NCBI GenBank assembly: GCA_965279655.1
Contig: OZ257255.1
Span: 5,146,001-5,210,000, forward strand
DNA: 64,000 nt
Source: SCTM01 sp965279655
GTDB lineage: Bacteria; Pseudomonadota; Alphaproteobacteria; Rhodospirillales; Rhodospirillaceae
Reading direction: 5' to 3'
Within the stretch, counting starts at the first letter, position 1. Every line of letters starts with the position of its first letter. Shown here piece after piece: positions 25,316-33,410 of the stretch. The position numbers and the translations under genes are program-made. The notes beneath the pieces are model-generated. The model worked only from the letters and a program-made list of their open reading frames with translations, was not told where the DNA came from and made no database searches.

Positions 25316-26536
25316 CTAGGCCTGTTTGCGGGCCCCGAACATGAACCAGCCCCCGCTGCCGTGCTCCGGCGTGGGGATCTCCCCGCGTGCCATCTTGGCG
25401 AACTGGTCCGCCGAGAAGCTGCTGAAATTGGGGGCCGTCTGCTCGAAGCAATCCTTCTCCGCGAAGCCTGCGCGCACGCAGGTCTCCGTCGGGTCCGTGG
25501 CCCGGAACATGGTGTAGGCGGGCTCGTTGTTGAATTCCGTGTCCCAGTTCCAGAAGAAGTTCTGCCACGCGTCCACGGCCTTCTCCGGCGGCAGCTCCAT
25601 GTGAACCATGATCCCGCCCGGCTTCAGCAGGCGATAGCATTCCTTGATGATGCGGCGCGTCACCGGCACCGGCACTTCGTGGAAGAAGAAGCTGGAGGTG
25701 ACCAGGTCGAAGTGGCCGTCCGGGAAGTTGGTGGCTTCCGCATTCTGCTGGCTGAAGTGCGCCGGGTAGCCGTAGTGCTCCGCCTGCGCATGGCCGTAGC
25801 GCAGGCACGGCGCGGCCACGTCGATGCCGTGCGCCTCAAGGCCGGGGAAGATGTCGATATAGGGCAGCATGTTCTTGCCGCTGCAGGTCCCCATGTCGAG
25901 CATCCGCTTCGGCTTGAAATCCGGGAACCGGTACTTCAACCAATTGCCGATCGACAGCGCCACGCCACCGGGGCTGTCGGTGCGATGCGGGATCGCGCCG
26001 GCGAACACCTTGCCGCCCCACGCCGTCACCGCGCCCTGGGCCACATCGTCCGCGGTCCATTCGGAATGGAAGCAGCCGGGGATCAGGTGGACATCCTGAT
26101 TGCTCACGTATTTCGGCACGTCGAAGCCGGGTGTTGTTTTCAGGGAGCCTCCGGCGGGATTTTTCGCCGCCGCTTCCTTGCCGATCGCGATCATGTCCGG
26201 CAGTACCCGCTCCACCGTGTCCTGCACGGAATTGAAGCTCATCTCCTGCGCGTTGTAGCGAACGCTGGAATAGAAGCGGTACGACGCTTCCGTCTCCATC
26301 GCCTTTTCGATCTCGCGCCAGGTCTGCGGCGGCTTTCCGGTCTTCTTGGCGACTTGCGGCGCGACACGGCCTTCGTAGTCCTCGCGCATGTCCTTGCGCA
26401 TGTCGATCATCACATGCTTTCGGAGCATGCTGACCAAGCGCATGCGGTTGTATTCGTCCTGCGTCGGCGTGAACGCCGCATCGATGCTCGGCATACGCTG
26501 GCCGGCTTCTTCCTTGGTCAGTGGGGCTTCGGGCAT
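25316..26536 (-). CDS. Class I SAM-dependent methyltransferase with N-terminal extension
   Basis: 406 residues. Residues about 1-190 are a helical extension I do not recognise. The Rossmann methyltransferase domain follows: motif I is RMLDMGTCSGKNMLPY, the acidic motif is AHGIDVAAPCLRYGHAQA, then NAEATNFPDGHFDLVTSSFFFHEVP and LLKPGGIMVHMELP. This is the ubiquinone/menaquinone-methyltransferase type of core. GAGGAG precedes the ATG at 26536. It is divergent from the hydrolase-MFS-EamA operon and upstream of two Rieske oxygenase genes, which suggests one metabolic task (modification or breakdown of an aromatic or isoprenoid-like compound). The substrate is unknown. Confidence 0.85.
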   Translation of the reverse strand: MPEAPLTKEEAGQRMPSIDAAFTPTQDEYNRMRLVSMLRKHVMIDMRKDMREDYEGRVAPQVAKKTGKPPQTWREIEKAMETEASYRFYSSVRYNAQEMSFNSVQDTVERVLPDMIAIGKEAAAKNPAGGSLKTTPGFDVPKYVSNQDVHLIPGCFHSEWTADDVAQGAVTAWGGKVFAGAIPHRTDSPGGVALSIGNWLKYRFPDFKPKRMLDMGTCSGKNMLPYIDIFPGLEAHGIDVAAPCLRYGHAQAEHYGYPAHFSQQNAEATNFPDGHFDLVTSSFFFHEVPVPVTRRIIKECYRLLKPGGIMVHMELPPEKAVDAWQNFFWNWDTEFNNEPAYTMFRATDPTETCVRAGFAEKDCFEQTAPNFSSFSADQFAKMARGEIPTPEHGSGGWFMFGARKQA

Positions 26537-26687
26537 GGGGGGCTCCTCAATGGTCTCGCGTGGTGCGCCACGGAAGGGACCGCACCTTTCATATGGGAGA
26601 CCGGATGATACATTGAAACCCCCGGTGCGCGCACTTCCAACGCGCGTGAGCCGGATCGCCCATCCGTGAGATATCTTTACATTCCAA

Positions 26688-27536
26688 ATGACTAGCCCGC
26701 CTCCCGTTCCAGGTGTTTCGGCCCGGCGTTTCTACGGCGCGTGCCGCTTCGGGCAGATGCACGTCTACGCGGCCCAGCCGACGGCTGGGCTCGGCGACAA
26801 GACGGCGCTCGTGTGTTTCCACACCAGTCCGCTTTCCGGCGTCGAATTCCGACTCTTCCAGAACCGCCTGGCGACGAATCGGGTCGTGCTGTGTCCGGAC
26901 ACGCCAGGATTTGGAGGATCGGACGCACCGCCGCGGGTGCCGGTCATTCCGGACTATGCGGCCGCCATGGCGGACATGCTGGAGGACGCCGGCTACGGCC
27001 CGATGGGCAGGGGGCCGGTCGATCTGTTGGGCACGCATACCGGCACACTGATCGCCACGGAACTCGCCGGTGCACGGCCGGACTTGGTGCGCCAAGTCGT
27101 TCTGTCCAGCATTGCCCTGTTCTCCGATGCGCAGCGCGCGGAGATGCGCACGCGTTATGGCGGGCCACAGCCGCTGCTGACAGATGGGAGCTTTGTGCCG
27201 AAGGCCTTCCAGGAGTCCGTCATCTCCGGTCACGAGGATCAGAGCGCGGAGCGTCGCCTCGAATTCTTCGCCGAACGCCTGCGTGCAGGCACGAAGTCCT
27301 GGTACGGCCCCGAAGCGTCCCTGTCTTATGATCCCATTCCGCGCCTCAAGACGATGGCACAACCGGTGCTGTTCCTCGTCGTGAAGGACATCCTCGCCCA
27401 GAACACGCGCGATGCCGCCGCGCTCGTTCCCAACGGCAAGCTGACCGATCTCGAAGCCGCAACCACAAACGCCCCGTGGGATGCGCAAGCGGACATGCTT
27501 GCCGCCGCCGTGCGCGGCCACCTCGACGGAGCCTGA
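26688..27536 (+). CDS. Alpha/beta-hydrolase-fold protein lacking the nucleophilic serine
   Basis: 282 residues with the alpha/beta-hydrolase layout: LVCFHTSPLSGVEF near the oxyanion hole, RVVLCPDTPGFGGSD, and VLFLVVKDILAQNT late in the fold. At the nucleophile elbow the usual GxSxG reads GTHTG (residues about 106-110, in VDLLGTHTGTLIA), so the Ser position is His. I recall the same GxHTG elbow in a subgroup of MhpC-like proteins, so it is probably not a sequencing error. It may be a non-canonical hydrolase or a binding protein. It leads an operon with MFS and EamA transporters and is divergent from the methyltransferase. Confidence 0.78.
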   Translation: MTSPPPVPGVSARRFYGACRFGQMHVYAAQPTAGLGDKTALVCFHTSPLSGVEFRLFQNRLATNRVVLCPDTPGFGGSDAPPRVPVIPDYAAAMADMLEDAGYGPMGRGPVDLLGTHTGTLIATELAGARPDLVRQVVLSSIALFSDAQRAEMRTRYGGPQPLLTDGSFVPKAFQESVISGHEDQSAERRLEFFAERLRAGTKSWYGPEASLSYDPIPRLKTMAQPVLFLVVKDILAQNTRDAAALVPNGKLTDLEAATTNAPWDAQADMLAAAVRGHLDGA

Positions 27537-27538
27537 AG

Positions 27539-28780
27539 GTGCAGGCTTGGATCTCCCTTCTGCGCGCCGAAGGTCGCTTCCTCAGCTTCGGCTTGACCAC
27601 CAACATGTGGCTGGCCATTGGTCAGACTTATATTTTCTCGTTGTTCAACGCGGACATTCAGCGCGATCTCGGCCTCACCAACGGCGAGATGGCGACGATG
27701 TTCGGCATCACGACCATCATCGGCGGCGTAAGCTTGACGCCGGCGGGCCGTCTCCTCGATGCGATGGATCTGCGTGTCTACATGGTCGTGCTGTTGGCGC
27801 TCACCGCGATCTCTTGCGCCGGCATGGCCGAAGCGACCACGGTGCCGCTGTTATTCGTGGCAATGGCAGGGGTGCGCTTCTTCGCCGGCACGTTGCTGGG
27901 GATCACCGCTCAGGCGTCAATGGCGCGCTACTTCGGACCCACGCGCGGTCGCGCCGCGTCCGTCGCGAACCTTGGCTATACCTTTGGCTATGCGATTTTC
28001 CCCGTGCTGGTGACATCGTTGATGCACACCTACGGCTGGCGCACGACCTGGGCGATATTCGCCGGTGCGCTCCTGATCGGCGCGATCCCCCTGACACTCT
28101 TCCAACTGCGCGGCCATGGCGAGCGGCATCGCAAATACCTTGAGCGCATTGCGGAAAGCGCCTCCGCGACGGTGACAGCGGACCGCCACCACTACACCCT
28201 TGGCGAAGTGCTGCGCGACAAGCGCTTCTACATGGTCATCCCAGGTATGCTGGCGGTGCCGTGCTTGCTGTTCACGTTCCAATACCAGCAGCTTGCGATC
28301 GTGGCGGAGAAGGGCTGGGACGTGAAAGCTTTCGCGGCGGCTTACCTGCTGTTCTCGGCGTTCTCGCTTGTGGCGAACATGATTGCGGGCGTGATTGTCG
28401 ATCGCTACGGCTCGCGCTGGCTCATGACGATTTACCTGTGGCCCATGGTGCCGGCGCTCGGTCTGATCGCTTTCGCTGACGGCGCCTGGGCCATTCCGTT
28501 CTATATGATCTTCAGTGCGCTCACCTTCGGCATGAATTTGGTGACGGCCATCACGCTTTGGTCCGATCTCTACGGCACCCGCCATATCGGCGCGATCCGG
28601 GGTTTCAATGCCATGCTGAACACCATCGTCGCTTCGGCGGGAATTGCCGCCACCGGGTTCCTCATCGATCGCGGCGTTTCCCTTGCCACCCAGGCGGCTT
28701 GGGGCGTGCTGGCCATCATTGCCGCCGCGATCTTGCTCTTCGTCGTTGGCCGCCGTCTCCCGCGCCGCCGCGCGGCATGA
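27539..28780 (+). CDS. MFS transporter
   Basis: 413 residues with about 12 hydrophobic spans. Motif A-like GRLLDAMDLR follows span 2, and YFGPTRGRAASVANLGYTFG is typical of MFS span 4-5. A charged central loop (HGERHRKYLERIAES) separates two six-helix halves, and DRYGSRW repeats motif A in the second half. The start is taken as GTG at 27539, preceded by GACGGAG and 2 bases after the hydrolase stop; a longer frame to 27476 overlaps that gene. It overlaps the EamA gene by four bases. Substrate unknown; context suggests the compound handled by the Rieske, methyltransferase and hydrolase genes. Confidence 0.88.
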   Translation: MQAWISLLRAEGRFLSFGLTTNMWLAIGQTYIFSLFNADIQRDLGLTNGEMATMFGITTIIGGVSLTPAGRLLDAMDLRVYMVVLLALTAISCAGMAEATTVPLLFVAMAGVRFFAGTLLGITAQASMARYFGPTRGRAASVANLGYTFGYAIFPVLVTSLMHTYGWRTTWAIFAGALLIGAIPLTLFQLRGHGERHRKYLERIAESASATVTADRHHYTLGEVLRDKRFYMVIPGMLAVPCLLFTFQYQQLAIVAEKGWDVKAFAAAYLLFSAFSLVANMIAGVIVDRYGSRWLMTIYLWPMVPALGLIAFADGAWAIPFYMIFSALTFGMNLVTAITLWSDLYGTRHIGAIRGFNAMLNTIVASAGIAATGFLIDRGVSLATQAAWGVLAIIAAAILLFVVGRRLPRRRAA

Positions 28781-29640
28781 GGTTCCCCCACATCTTGCTC
28801 GCGGTTCTCGTGGCCGCGATCTGGGGCTTCAACTTCGTCGTCATTCGCATCGGGCTCGACACGATGCCGCCCATCCTCTTTGCCGGATTGCGCTTCGTCG
28901 TCGCGGCCGTCCCGGCATTTTGGCTCGCGCGTCCGGCCGTGCCGTGGCCGCGACTGATCGCCATTGCCGGATTTCTGTTCGTCGTGCAGTTCGCCGCGGT
29001 ATTCAGCGCGATGGCGCTCGGAATGCCGCCCGGCGTTAGCTCCGTGACATTGCAGGCGCAGGCCCTGTTCACGACCCTGTTCGCCGGCCTTCTGCTACGC
29101 GAGTGGCCGCGGCGAATCCAGGCGATCGGATTGTTCATCGCCCTATGCGGCCTTGCCCTGATTGGCGCCACAGCCGGTTCCGACGGCATCACGTGGACCG
29201 GCTTGATATTAACCCTCGTCGCTGCCGCCGGGTGGGGCATGGGAAATGTGCTGCTGCGCGGCACGACCGCCGAACTCCTGCCGCTAATGGTTTGGCTCAG
29301 CGTGCTTTCCGCGCCCCCGCTGCTCCTGGGTTCTCTCGCCGTCGAGGGGGCCGACGTTGCCCTCCATGCTCTGCGGACGATGAACTGGCTCGCGATCGCC
29401 GCGCTTGGCTACATCGCGATTATCAGCACGCTGGTCGGCTACGTCATTTGGGGTCACTTGCTGCGCTCGTATTCGGCAAGCACCGTCGCGCCGTTTTCTT
29501 TGCTGGTGCCGTTCTTTGGCGCTGGGTCGTCGGCGCTGCTGCTGGGTGAGACTTTTACGCCGCTGCGGCTCGCCGGCTTTGCGCTGATCCTGGTTGGCGT
29601 CGCCGTCGTGGCCCGCCCGGCGAAGCCGGCCACCCTTTAA
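28777..29640 (+). CDS. EamA/DMT-family transporter
   Basis: 287 residues with ten hydrophobic spans in two EamA repeats (about 1-140 and 145-285). The opening AAIWGFNFVVIRIGLD and the second-repeat AAGWGMGNVLLRG are the family signature, and LLGETFTPLRLAGFALILVG is the standard last segment. EamA proteins export amino acids, metabolites or drugs across the inner membrane. ATG at 28777 overlaps the MFS stop (ATGA), so the two transporters are translationally coupled. An upstream extension overlaps the MFS gene and is rejected. Confidence 0.9.
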   Translation: MRFPHILLAVLVAAIWGFNFVVIRIGLDTMPPILFAGLRFVVAAVPAFWLARPAVPWPRLIAIAGFLFVVQFAAVFSAMALGMPPGVSSVTLQAQALFTTLFAGLLLREWPRRIQAIGLFIALCGLALIGATAGSDGITWTGLILTLVAAAGWGMGNVLLRGTTAELLPLMVWLSVLSAPPLLLGSLAVEGADVALHALRTMNWLAIAALGYIAIISTLVGYVIWGHLLRSYSASTVAPFSLLVPFFGAGSSALLLGETFTPLRLAGFALILVGVAVVARPAKPATL

Positions 29641-29647
29641 TAAGGCG

Positions 29648-29692
29648 TTGACCTAAGTATTTGGCTGGGCCTACACTTAGGCAAATGCCTAA
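29648..29692 (+). promoter_or_regulatory. ArsR-type promoter/operator with palindrome over the start codon
   Basis: TTGACC (29648-29653) and TACACT (29672-29677) form a promoter with an 18-base spacer. TTAGGC-AAAT-GCCTAA (29677-29692) is a 6+4+6 palindrome that spans the ATG at 29685. CCTAAG at 29652-29657 and CTTAGG at 29676-29681 make a wider inverted repeat. Transcription would start at or just before the ATG, so the mRNA may be leaderless. This is a typical autorepressed ArsR site. Confidence 0.55.
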
Positions 29693-30026
29693 TAAAGCTG
29701 CCGCGCTCGATCAGGTCTTTCACGCCCTCGGCGACGCCACGCGCCGCGCCGTGATCGCGCGCCTGTGCCACAGTGGGCCGGCCTCGGTCAGTGACCTTGC
29801 CGCGCCGTTTGATATGGCGCTGCCGTCCTTCGTGCAGCACTTGGACGTGCTGGTGCGCAGCGGCCTGATCTCGACCATCAAGGTTGGGCGCGTGCGAACC
29901 TGCAAGGTCGAACAGAAGTCGTTGGATGCGGCCCTGTCGTGGATCGATCACCAACGCGCGTTCTGGGAGAAGCGTTTCGACCAGTTCGACGCCTATGTCT
30001 CGTCGCTGAAGGGAAAGAAGTCATGA
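29685..30026 (+). CDS. ArsR-family transcriptional regulator
   Basis: 113 residues with a winged helix-turn-helix: VFHALGDATRRAVIARLCHSG, ASVSDLAAPFDMALPSFVQHL (recognition helix) and the wing ISTIKVGRVRTCKV. The metal-site ELCVCDL motif of metal sensors is absent, which places it with the metal-free ArsR members that are paired with SRPBCC proteins. ATG at 29685 is chosen because the promoter and palindrome abut it. It overlaps the SRPBCC gene by four bases and probably represses its own operon. Confidence 0.9.
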   Translation: MPNKAAALDQVFHALGDATRRAVIARLCHSGPASVSDLAAPFDMALPSFVQHLDVLVRSGLISTIKVGRVRTCKVEQKSLDAALSWIDHQRAFWEKRFDQFDAYVSSLKGKKS

Positions 30027-30517
30027 CCGTCCGCGCGTACGAAGCTCCGCTCGACCCGCAACGCGATCTTGTCCTGGACCGGTGGGTGGATGTGCCGCCG
30101 GAACTGGTCTGGAAAGTGTGGACCCAACCGGAACACCTCATGCCGTGGTTCTGCCCGAAGCCATGGATCACGATCGACGCAGAACTCGATCCGCGTCCTG
30201 GCGGCATTTTTCGCACCACCATGCGTTCCACTGAGGGTCAGGAATTTCCCAGCACCGGTTGCTATCTCGACGTGGTGGAGAATCAGAGGATCACGTTTAC
30301 CGATGCACTGGGGCCTGGCTTTCGTCCCATGACGGGCGGACTTGGCTTCACCGGCATCCTCACCTTCACGCCTGAGCGGGGCGGGACGCGCTATGTCGTG
30401 AAGGCTCTGCACCGGGATGAGCCGGGCCGCAAACAGCACGAGGAGATGGGTTTCCACAACGGCTGGAGCGCCGCCCTGGACCAACTCGTCGCCTACGTGA
30501 AGTCTATGAAGGGTTAG
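30023..30517 (+). CDS. SRPBCC/AHSA1-domain protein
   Basis: 164 residues of the AHSA1 (START-like) fold: LVLDRWVDVPPELVWKVWTQPEHLMPWFCP, written here as description of the opening at about residues 15-44, then DPRPGGIFRTTM, GCYLDVVENQRITFTDA, GFTGILTFTPERGGTRYVVKA and a final long helix. Such proteins bind small hydrophobic ligands in a deep cavity. ArsR-SRPBCC operons are common and their signal is rarely known. The ATG overlaps the ArsR stop. It converges with the gene at 30514-31314, overlapping by four bases. Confidence 0.88.
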   Translation: MTVRAYEAPLDPQRDLVLDRWVDVPPELVWKVWTQPEHLMPWFCPKPWITIDAELDPRPGGIFRTTMRSTEGQEFPSTGCYLDVVENQRITFTDALGPGFRPMTGGLGFTGILTFTPERGGTRYVVKALHRDEPGRKQHEEMGFHNGWSAALDQLVAYVKSMKG

Positions 30518-31314
30518 ATGAACTCAACGGCGCGCTTCAGGCGCCTGCGCGGACGCACAGGCGCGCGCAGCTGCGGCGTCGGCACGTAGATTTCGTGCAA
30601 TTCCTCCGGCTCGGGCTCGGCCGGAATGTGGAGCACGAACTTCTCTGCGAAGGCCGCCCACCAATTCTGGATCCCCAGCGCAAGCGGCTCGCCGAGGGAA
30701 TGCCGGAAGGCTTTGTCCCTCATAAGGTCTTTGGTGGCTTCGGTGCGATCGAGATCGAGCTGACGAAGGATGGTCTTCGTCACGATGTCGTGGGGCATCT
30801 TCTGCACCCCAGGCGTCGCGGATAGATCGATGCGTCCGATGATGTCGAACAGCAGGTCTGACAGCACGCGGTCGCCGCGATTGGCCGCGCGATCGAGCTG
30901 ATCGCCGATCTCGCCGAACAGCGCATCGGCTTCCTCCGGCGTATAGACTTGGCGGATCCGCACTGCTTCGAGCGCGACGACGCCGGTGAAGTAGTAGTCC
31001 TCGACCGGATAGATGATGAGGAAGTCGCGGCGCTCCTCGTAAGTCAGCGCGCAACTATCGAGACCATAGTCCAGCTGCTGGCGCCACAGTCCTGATGTGC
31101 GCCCGGCCGTTGATGCCATCGTGCCAAGGAAAGATGTGACCGCTTCTTGCGGCGTGACGGCATTTTCCGGCAGGTATTGGCGGAAGGGGAAGACGACGCG
31201 CAGTACAGCGCGGCGCAAACCGAAGATCGCTTTCGCGCGCTTAGGTGACGCCGCCGCCGTTCCGGCAGCAGGATTCTTGACCGCAACGTCCAACGCAAAA
31301 CCCCCACGCGTCAT
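30514..31314 (-). CDS. Unknown protein
   Basis: 266 residues from ATG at 31314; not recognised. It begins with an Ala/Lys-rich stretch, then VLRVVFPFRQYLPENAVTPQEAV and a hydrophilic helical domain (LTYEERRDFLIIYPVEDYYFTGVVALEAVRI is one long conserved-looking segment at about 115-145). It ends in a proline/arginine-rich tail (RAPVRPRRRLKRAVEFI). No signal peptide or membrane span is clear. The upstream frame to 31521 is low-complexity and overlaps nothing useful, so the shorter start is preferred. Its neighbours on the same strand are a DUF1838 protein and another unknown. Confidence 0.65.
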   Translation of the reverse strand: MTRGGFALDVAVKNPAAGTAAASPKRAKAIFGLRRAVLRVVFPFRQYLPENAVTPQEAVTSFLGTMASTAGRTSGLWRQQLDYGLDSCALTYEERRDFLIIYPVEDYYFTGVVALEAVRIRQVYTPEEADALFGEIGDQLDRAANRGDRVLSDLLFDIIGRIDLSATPGVQKMPHDIVTKTILRQLDLDRTEATKDLMRDKAFRHSLGEPLALGIQNWWAAFAEKFVLHIPAEPEPEELHEIYVPTPQLRAPVRPRRRLKRAVEFI

Positions 31315-31426
31315 CGCACTCTTAGGGTGCGTAAGACGACTTAACAAAGTGTGCCACGACCGAAGAGTCGTGACCAGCGGGGCGGCGAGATCGATTCGAG
31401 CCGAGAAGCTTTTCGCCCGAAACGAA

Positions 31427-32299
31427 CTACGTCGGTTTGCGTCCCGTCGACAACACGCGCTCGAAGAAGCTCGGGCCTTCATCGAACTCCGGCGATTTGT
31501 CGAACAGCGGCGTGTGGGCACGCGCGCGCGCGAGGTAATCCGCGTCGAGTTTCTCGACGTCGGTGAGTTTCACACCGTCGAAATGCCAGATCACGTGGCC
31601 GGGTGTATCGCCCATCTCCATCCACCGTTCCCATGGCCGGATGTTCCAGCCGGACACGGCGGACGAAGGTGTAATCACTTTCGGATCGAAAACTTCCGAC
31701 GCGCGCGCGAACTGCGTCACCACCTCGCGGGTCGGCTGGGCGAGGATGGGCGGAAAGTTTGAACTATGCCGCAAGCGGATGACGTCGCCGTCCAGGCTCC
31801 AGTTCGGCGCATGAAACTCGTCGCGGTAAACGTCGGGAAACGCCTTCTTCATGCTGCCGAAATAGTCGCCCTTGGTGGTGCGGTATTCGCCCTCTTTGTG
31901 ACGGATGAAACTCACGCCGACCTTGTTCACCTTGCCGGTGAGCGGATTGGTGAACGCGTCGATGAACTTGCCGGTCTCGAGGTCCTCGAAGAAGGAGAGA
32001 GTGGACGAGTACCGCACCCAGGTGTTCGCGTCCTTCTTCTTCCACCAAGCGCTCTCACTTCCCCGCAGACCCACGATCGGCTGCACGCCGGTCGGCTGAA
32101 CGGCGTAGACGATGATCTTGGTCTTGAAGGTCACACGCCCGGGACCGCTGGTCCCGAAAATGCGCACCAGCGCATCGTTGATCGCCATCGGGTCGGTCGG
32201 CAGGGATTTCGGCGTCGCCGCCGTTACCGGCGCGCTCGCCAGTCCCGCCATCAAGGGTGGGGCCAAGGCAAAGGTGCGACGGCTCAAAGTGTCGGTCAT
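31427..32299 (-). CDS. Exported DUF1838 family protein
   Basis: 290 residues from ATG at 32299. The N-terminus (LSRRTFALAPPLMAGLASAPVTAA) has a twin-arginine-type signal. The mature part carries DUF1838 features: ALVRIFGTSGPGRVTFKTK, a tryptophan-rich SESAWWKKK, VYRDEFHAPNWSLDGDVIR and PWERWMEMGDTPGHVIWHFDG. The function of the family is unknown. The next gene on the strand (32314-33006) ends 14 bases upstream, so these are probably one transcription unit. Confidence 0.8.
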   Translation of the reverse strand: MTDTLSRRTFALAPPLMAGLASAPVTAATPKSLPTDPMAINDALVRIFGTSGPGRVTFKTKIIVYAVQPTGVQPIVGLRGSESAWWKKKDANTWVRYSSTLSFFEDLETGKFIDAFTNPLTGKVNKVGVSFIRHKEGEYRTTKGDYFGSMKKAFPDVYRDEFHAPNWSLDGDVIRLRHSSNFPPILAQPTREVVTQFARASEVFDPKVITPSSAVSGWNIRPWERWMEMGDTPGHVIWHFDGVKLTDVEKLDADYLARARAHTPLFDKSPEFDEGPSFFERVLSTGRKPT

Positions 32300-32313
32300 G
32301 GGTTCCCCTTTTT

Positions 32314-33006
32314 TCAGCGCGGATCGCCGCTCAATTCTACGAGATCGTATGATTGATGCAGATGATCCCAGCGCAGCCGCACGGGGATGCAATCCTGATC
32401 CGTCGCCCAAATCTCGATCGGCGCCAAATCGCGCACCAGGAATTGGAAATGATGGGCATCGAATGTGCCGGCGGGAACCGTCACTTTTTCGCGGCCCACG
32501 TACCGGCGCTGCGTGCGGCCGCCGGCCGGCATCAGCAGTGGTCCGGACCCGCCATTGGGCAGGAACGAACTGGTGAAGATGGCGCCGTCGGCGGGCTCAA
32601 CCGTGCCGGGGACGCGCTGTTTGAACTGGGATAGTCCCCAGGCGTCGCTGTGCACCGGGTGGGTGCCGAACACCTTGGCCGGTTCCGCGAGGTCGAACGT
32701 CTGCGAGATGCGCCCTTCCTGCTTCGTGAGGCCCTGGCACTCCGCCTCGGACTGCCCAAAGCGGAACCAGGAACTGCCGAAGAATTCTTCATTGATGGTC
32801 AGCCGCACGAACGCGTCCGTCGGTCGCCACTGCGGATCGAGGGTGATCACGACGTCCCGCAGCAGCCGATCGTCGTCCATCTCGCACACGGCGCGCATGG
32901 TGCGTGCGCCGTCGGGCTGGATTGTGACGTGGAAGAACTCGCGTCCCATCTCGCCAACGTTGTCGGTGAGATAGACGACCTTGCCCCGATACGACCGGTG
33001 ACGCAT
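32314..33006 (-). CDS. Unknown beta-rich protein, operon partner of the DUF1838 gene
   Basis: 230 residues; no signal peptide. The protein alternates beta segments (KVVYLTDNVGEMGREFFHVTIQ is the N-terminal example, residues about 9-30) and has a C-terminal portion (REKVTVPAGTFDAHHFQF, EIWATDQDCIPVRLRWDHLHQSYDLVEL) that resembles DUF3108-like proteins, in which a sugar- or lipid-handling beta-barrel is predicted. That resemblance is weak. It precedes the DUF1838 gene by 14 bases and starts 143 bases from the divergent cysteine-rich protein gene. Confidence 0.7.
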   Translation of the reverse strand: MRHRSYRGKVVYLTDNVGEMGREFFHVTIQPDGARTMRAVCEMDDDRLLRDVVITLDPQWRPTDAFVRLTINEEFFGSSWFRFGQSEAECQGLTKQEGRISQTFDLAEPAKVFGTHPVHSDAWGLSQFKQRVPGTVEPADGAIFTSSFLPNGGSGPLLMPAGGRTQRRYVGREKVTVPAGTFDAHHFQFLVRDLAPIEIWATDQDCIPVRLRWDHLHQSYDLVELSGDPR

Positions 33007-33149
33007 GCGGACCCTCCCCTAGGCGCCGTCGATCCTTTCACCGGGTTTCTGGCGGAGCAAGGCCTGCGTCACAGGCCGGTTGCAATGTCGCCCTAAAAGA
33101 ACCGCTTTTGCGCGGGAATCTCCGACCGTCCAACAAGGAGGATCAAGCG

Positions 33150-33410
33150 GTGCGTAAAGGATTTCTGGCCATGGTGACGCTGTCGGCGGCCATGTGGATG
33201 CACGGTGCGATGGCCCAGGACATGAGCCAGACCCCTCTCGGACCCAAGATCGCTGAAGCCTGCGGCGGGGACATCAAGCAATACTGCGCCGATGTGAAGA
33301 TGGGTGGTGGCCGTATTCTCCGCTGCCTGCGCGACAACGGGAGCAAGCTCTCGGGCTCCTGCAAGACGACGCTCGTCGAACTCGTCTCCCAGCGCGAACG
33401 AAAGAACTAA
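33150..33410 (+). CDS. Small exported cysteine-rich-repeat protein
   Basis: 86 residues from GTG at 33150, preceded by a strong AAGGAGG 8 bases upstream. A signal peptide (MVTLSAAMWMHGAMA) leads to a mature part of about 60 residues with one Golgi-apparatus-protein-1-type cysteine-rich repeat: ACGGDIKQYCADV, then RILRCLRDNGSKLSGSC. The four cysteines should form two disulfides in the periplasm. Function unknown. It is convergent with murI and overlaps it by four bases. Confidence 0.82.
   Translation: MRKGFLAMVTLSAAMWMHGAMAQDMSQTPLGPKIAEACGGDIKQYCADVKMGGGRILRCLRDNGSKLSGSCKTTLVELVSQRERKN

Noticed and set aside
27476..27538. Extended N-terminus of the MFS transporter
   Set aside because: It overlaps the hydrolase gene, is arginine-rich, and a GTG with a ribosome site at 27539 gives the usual MFS start.
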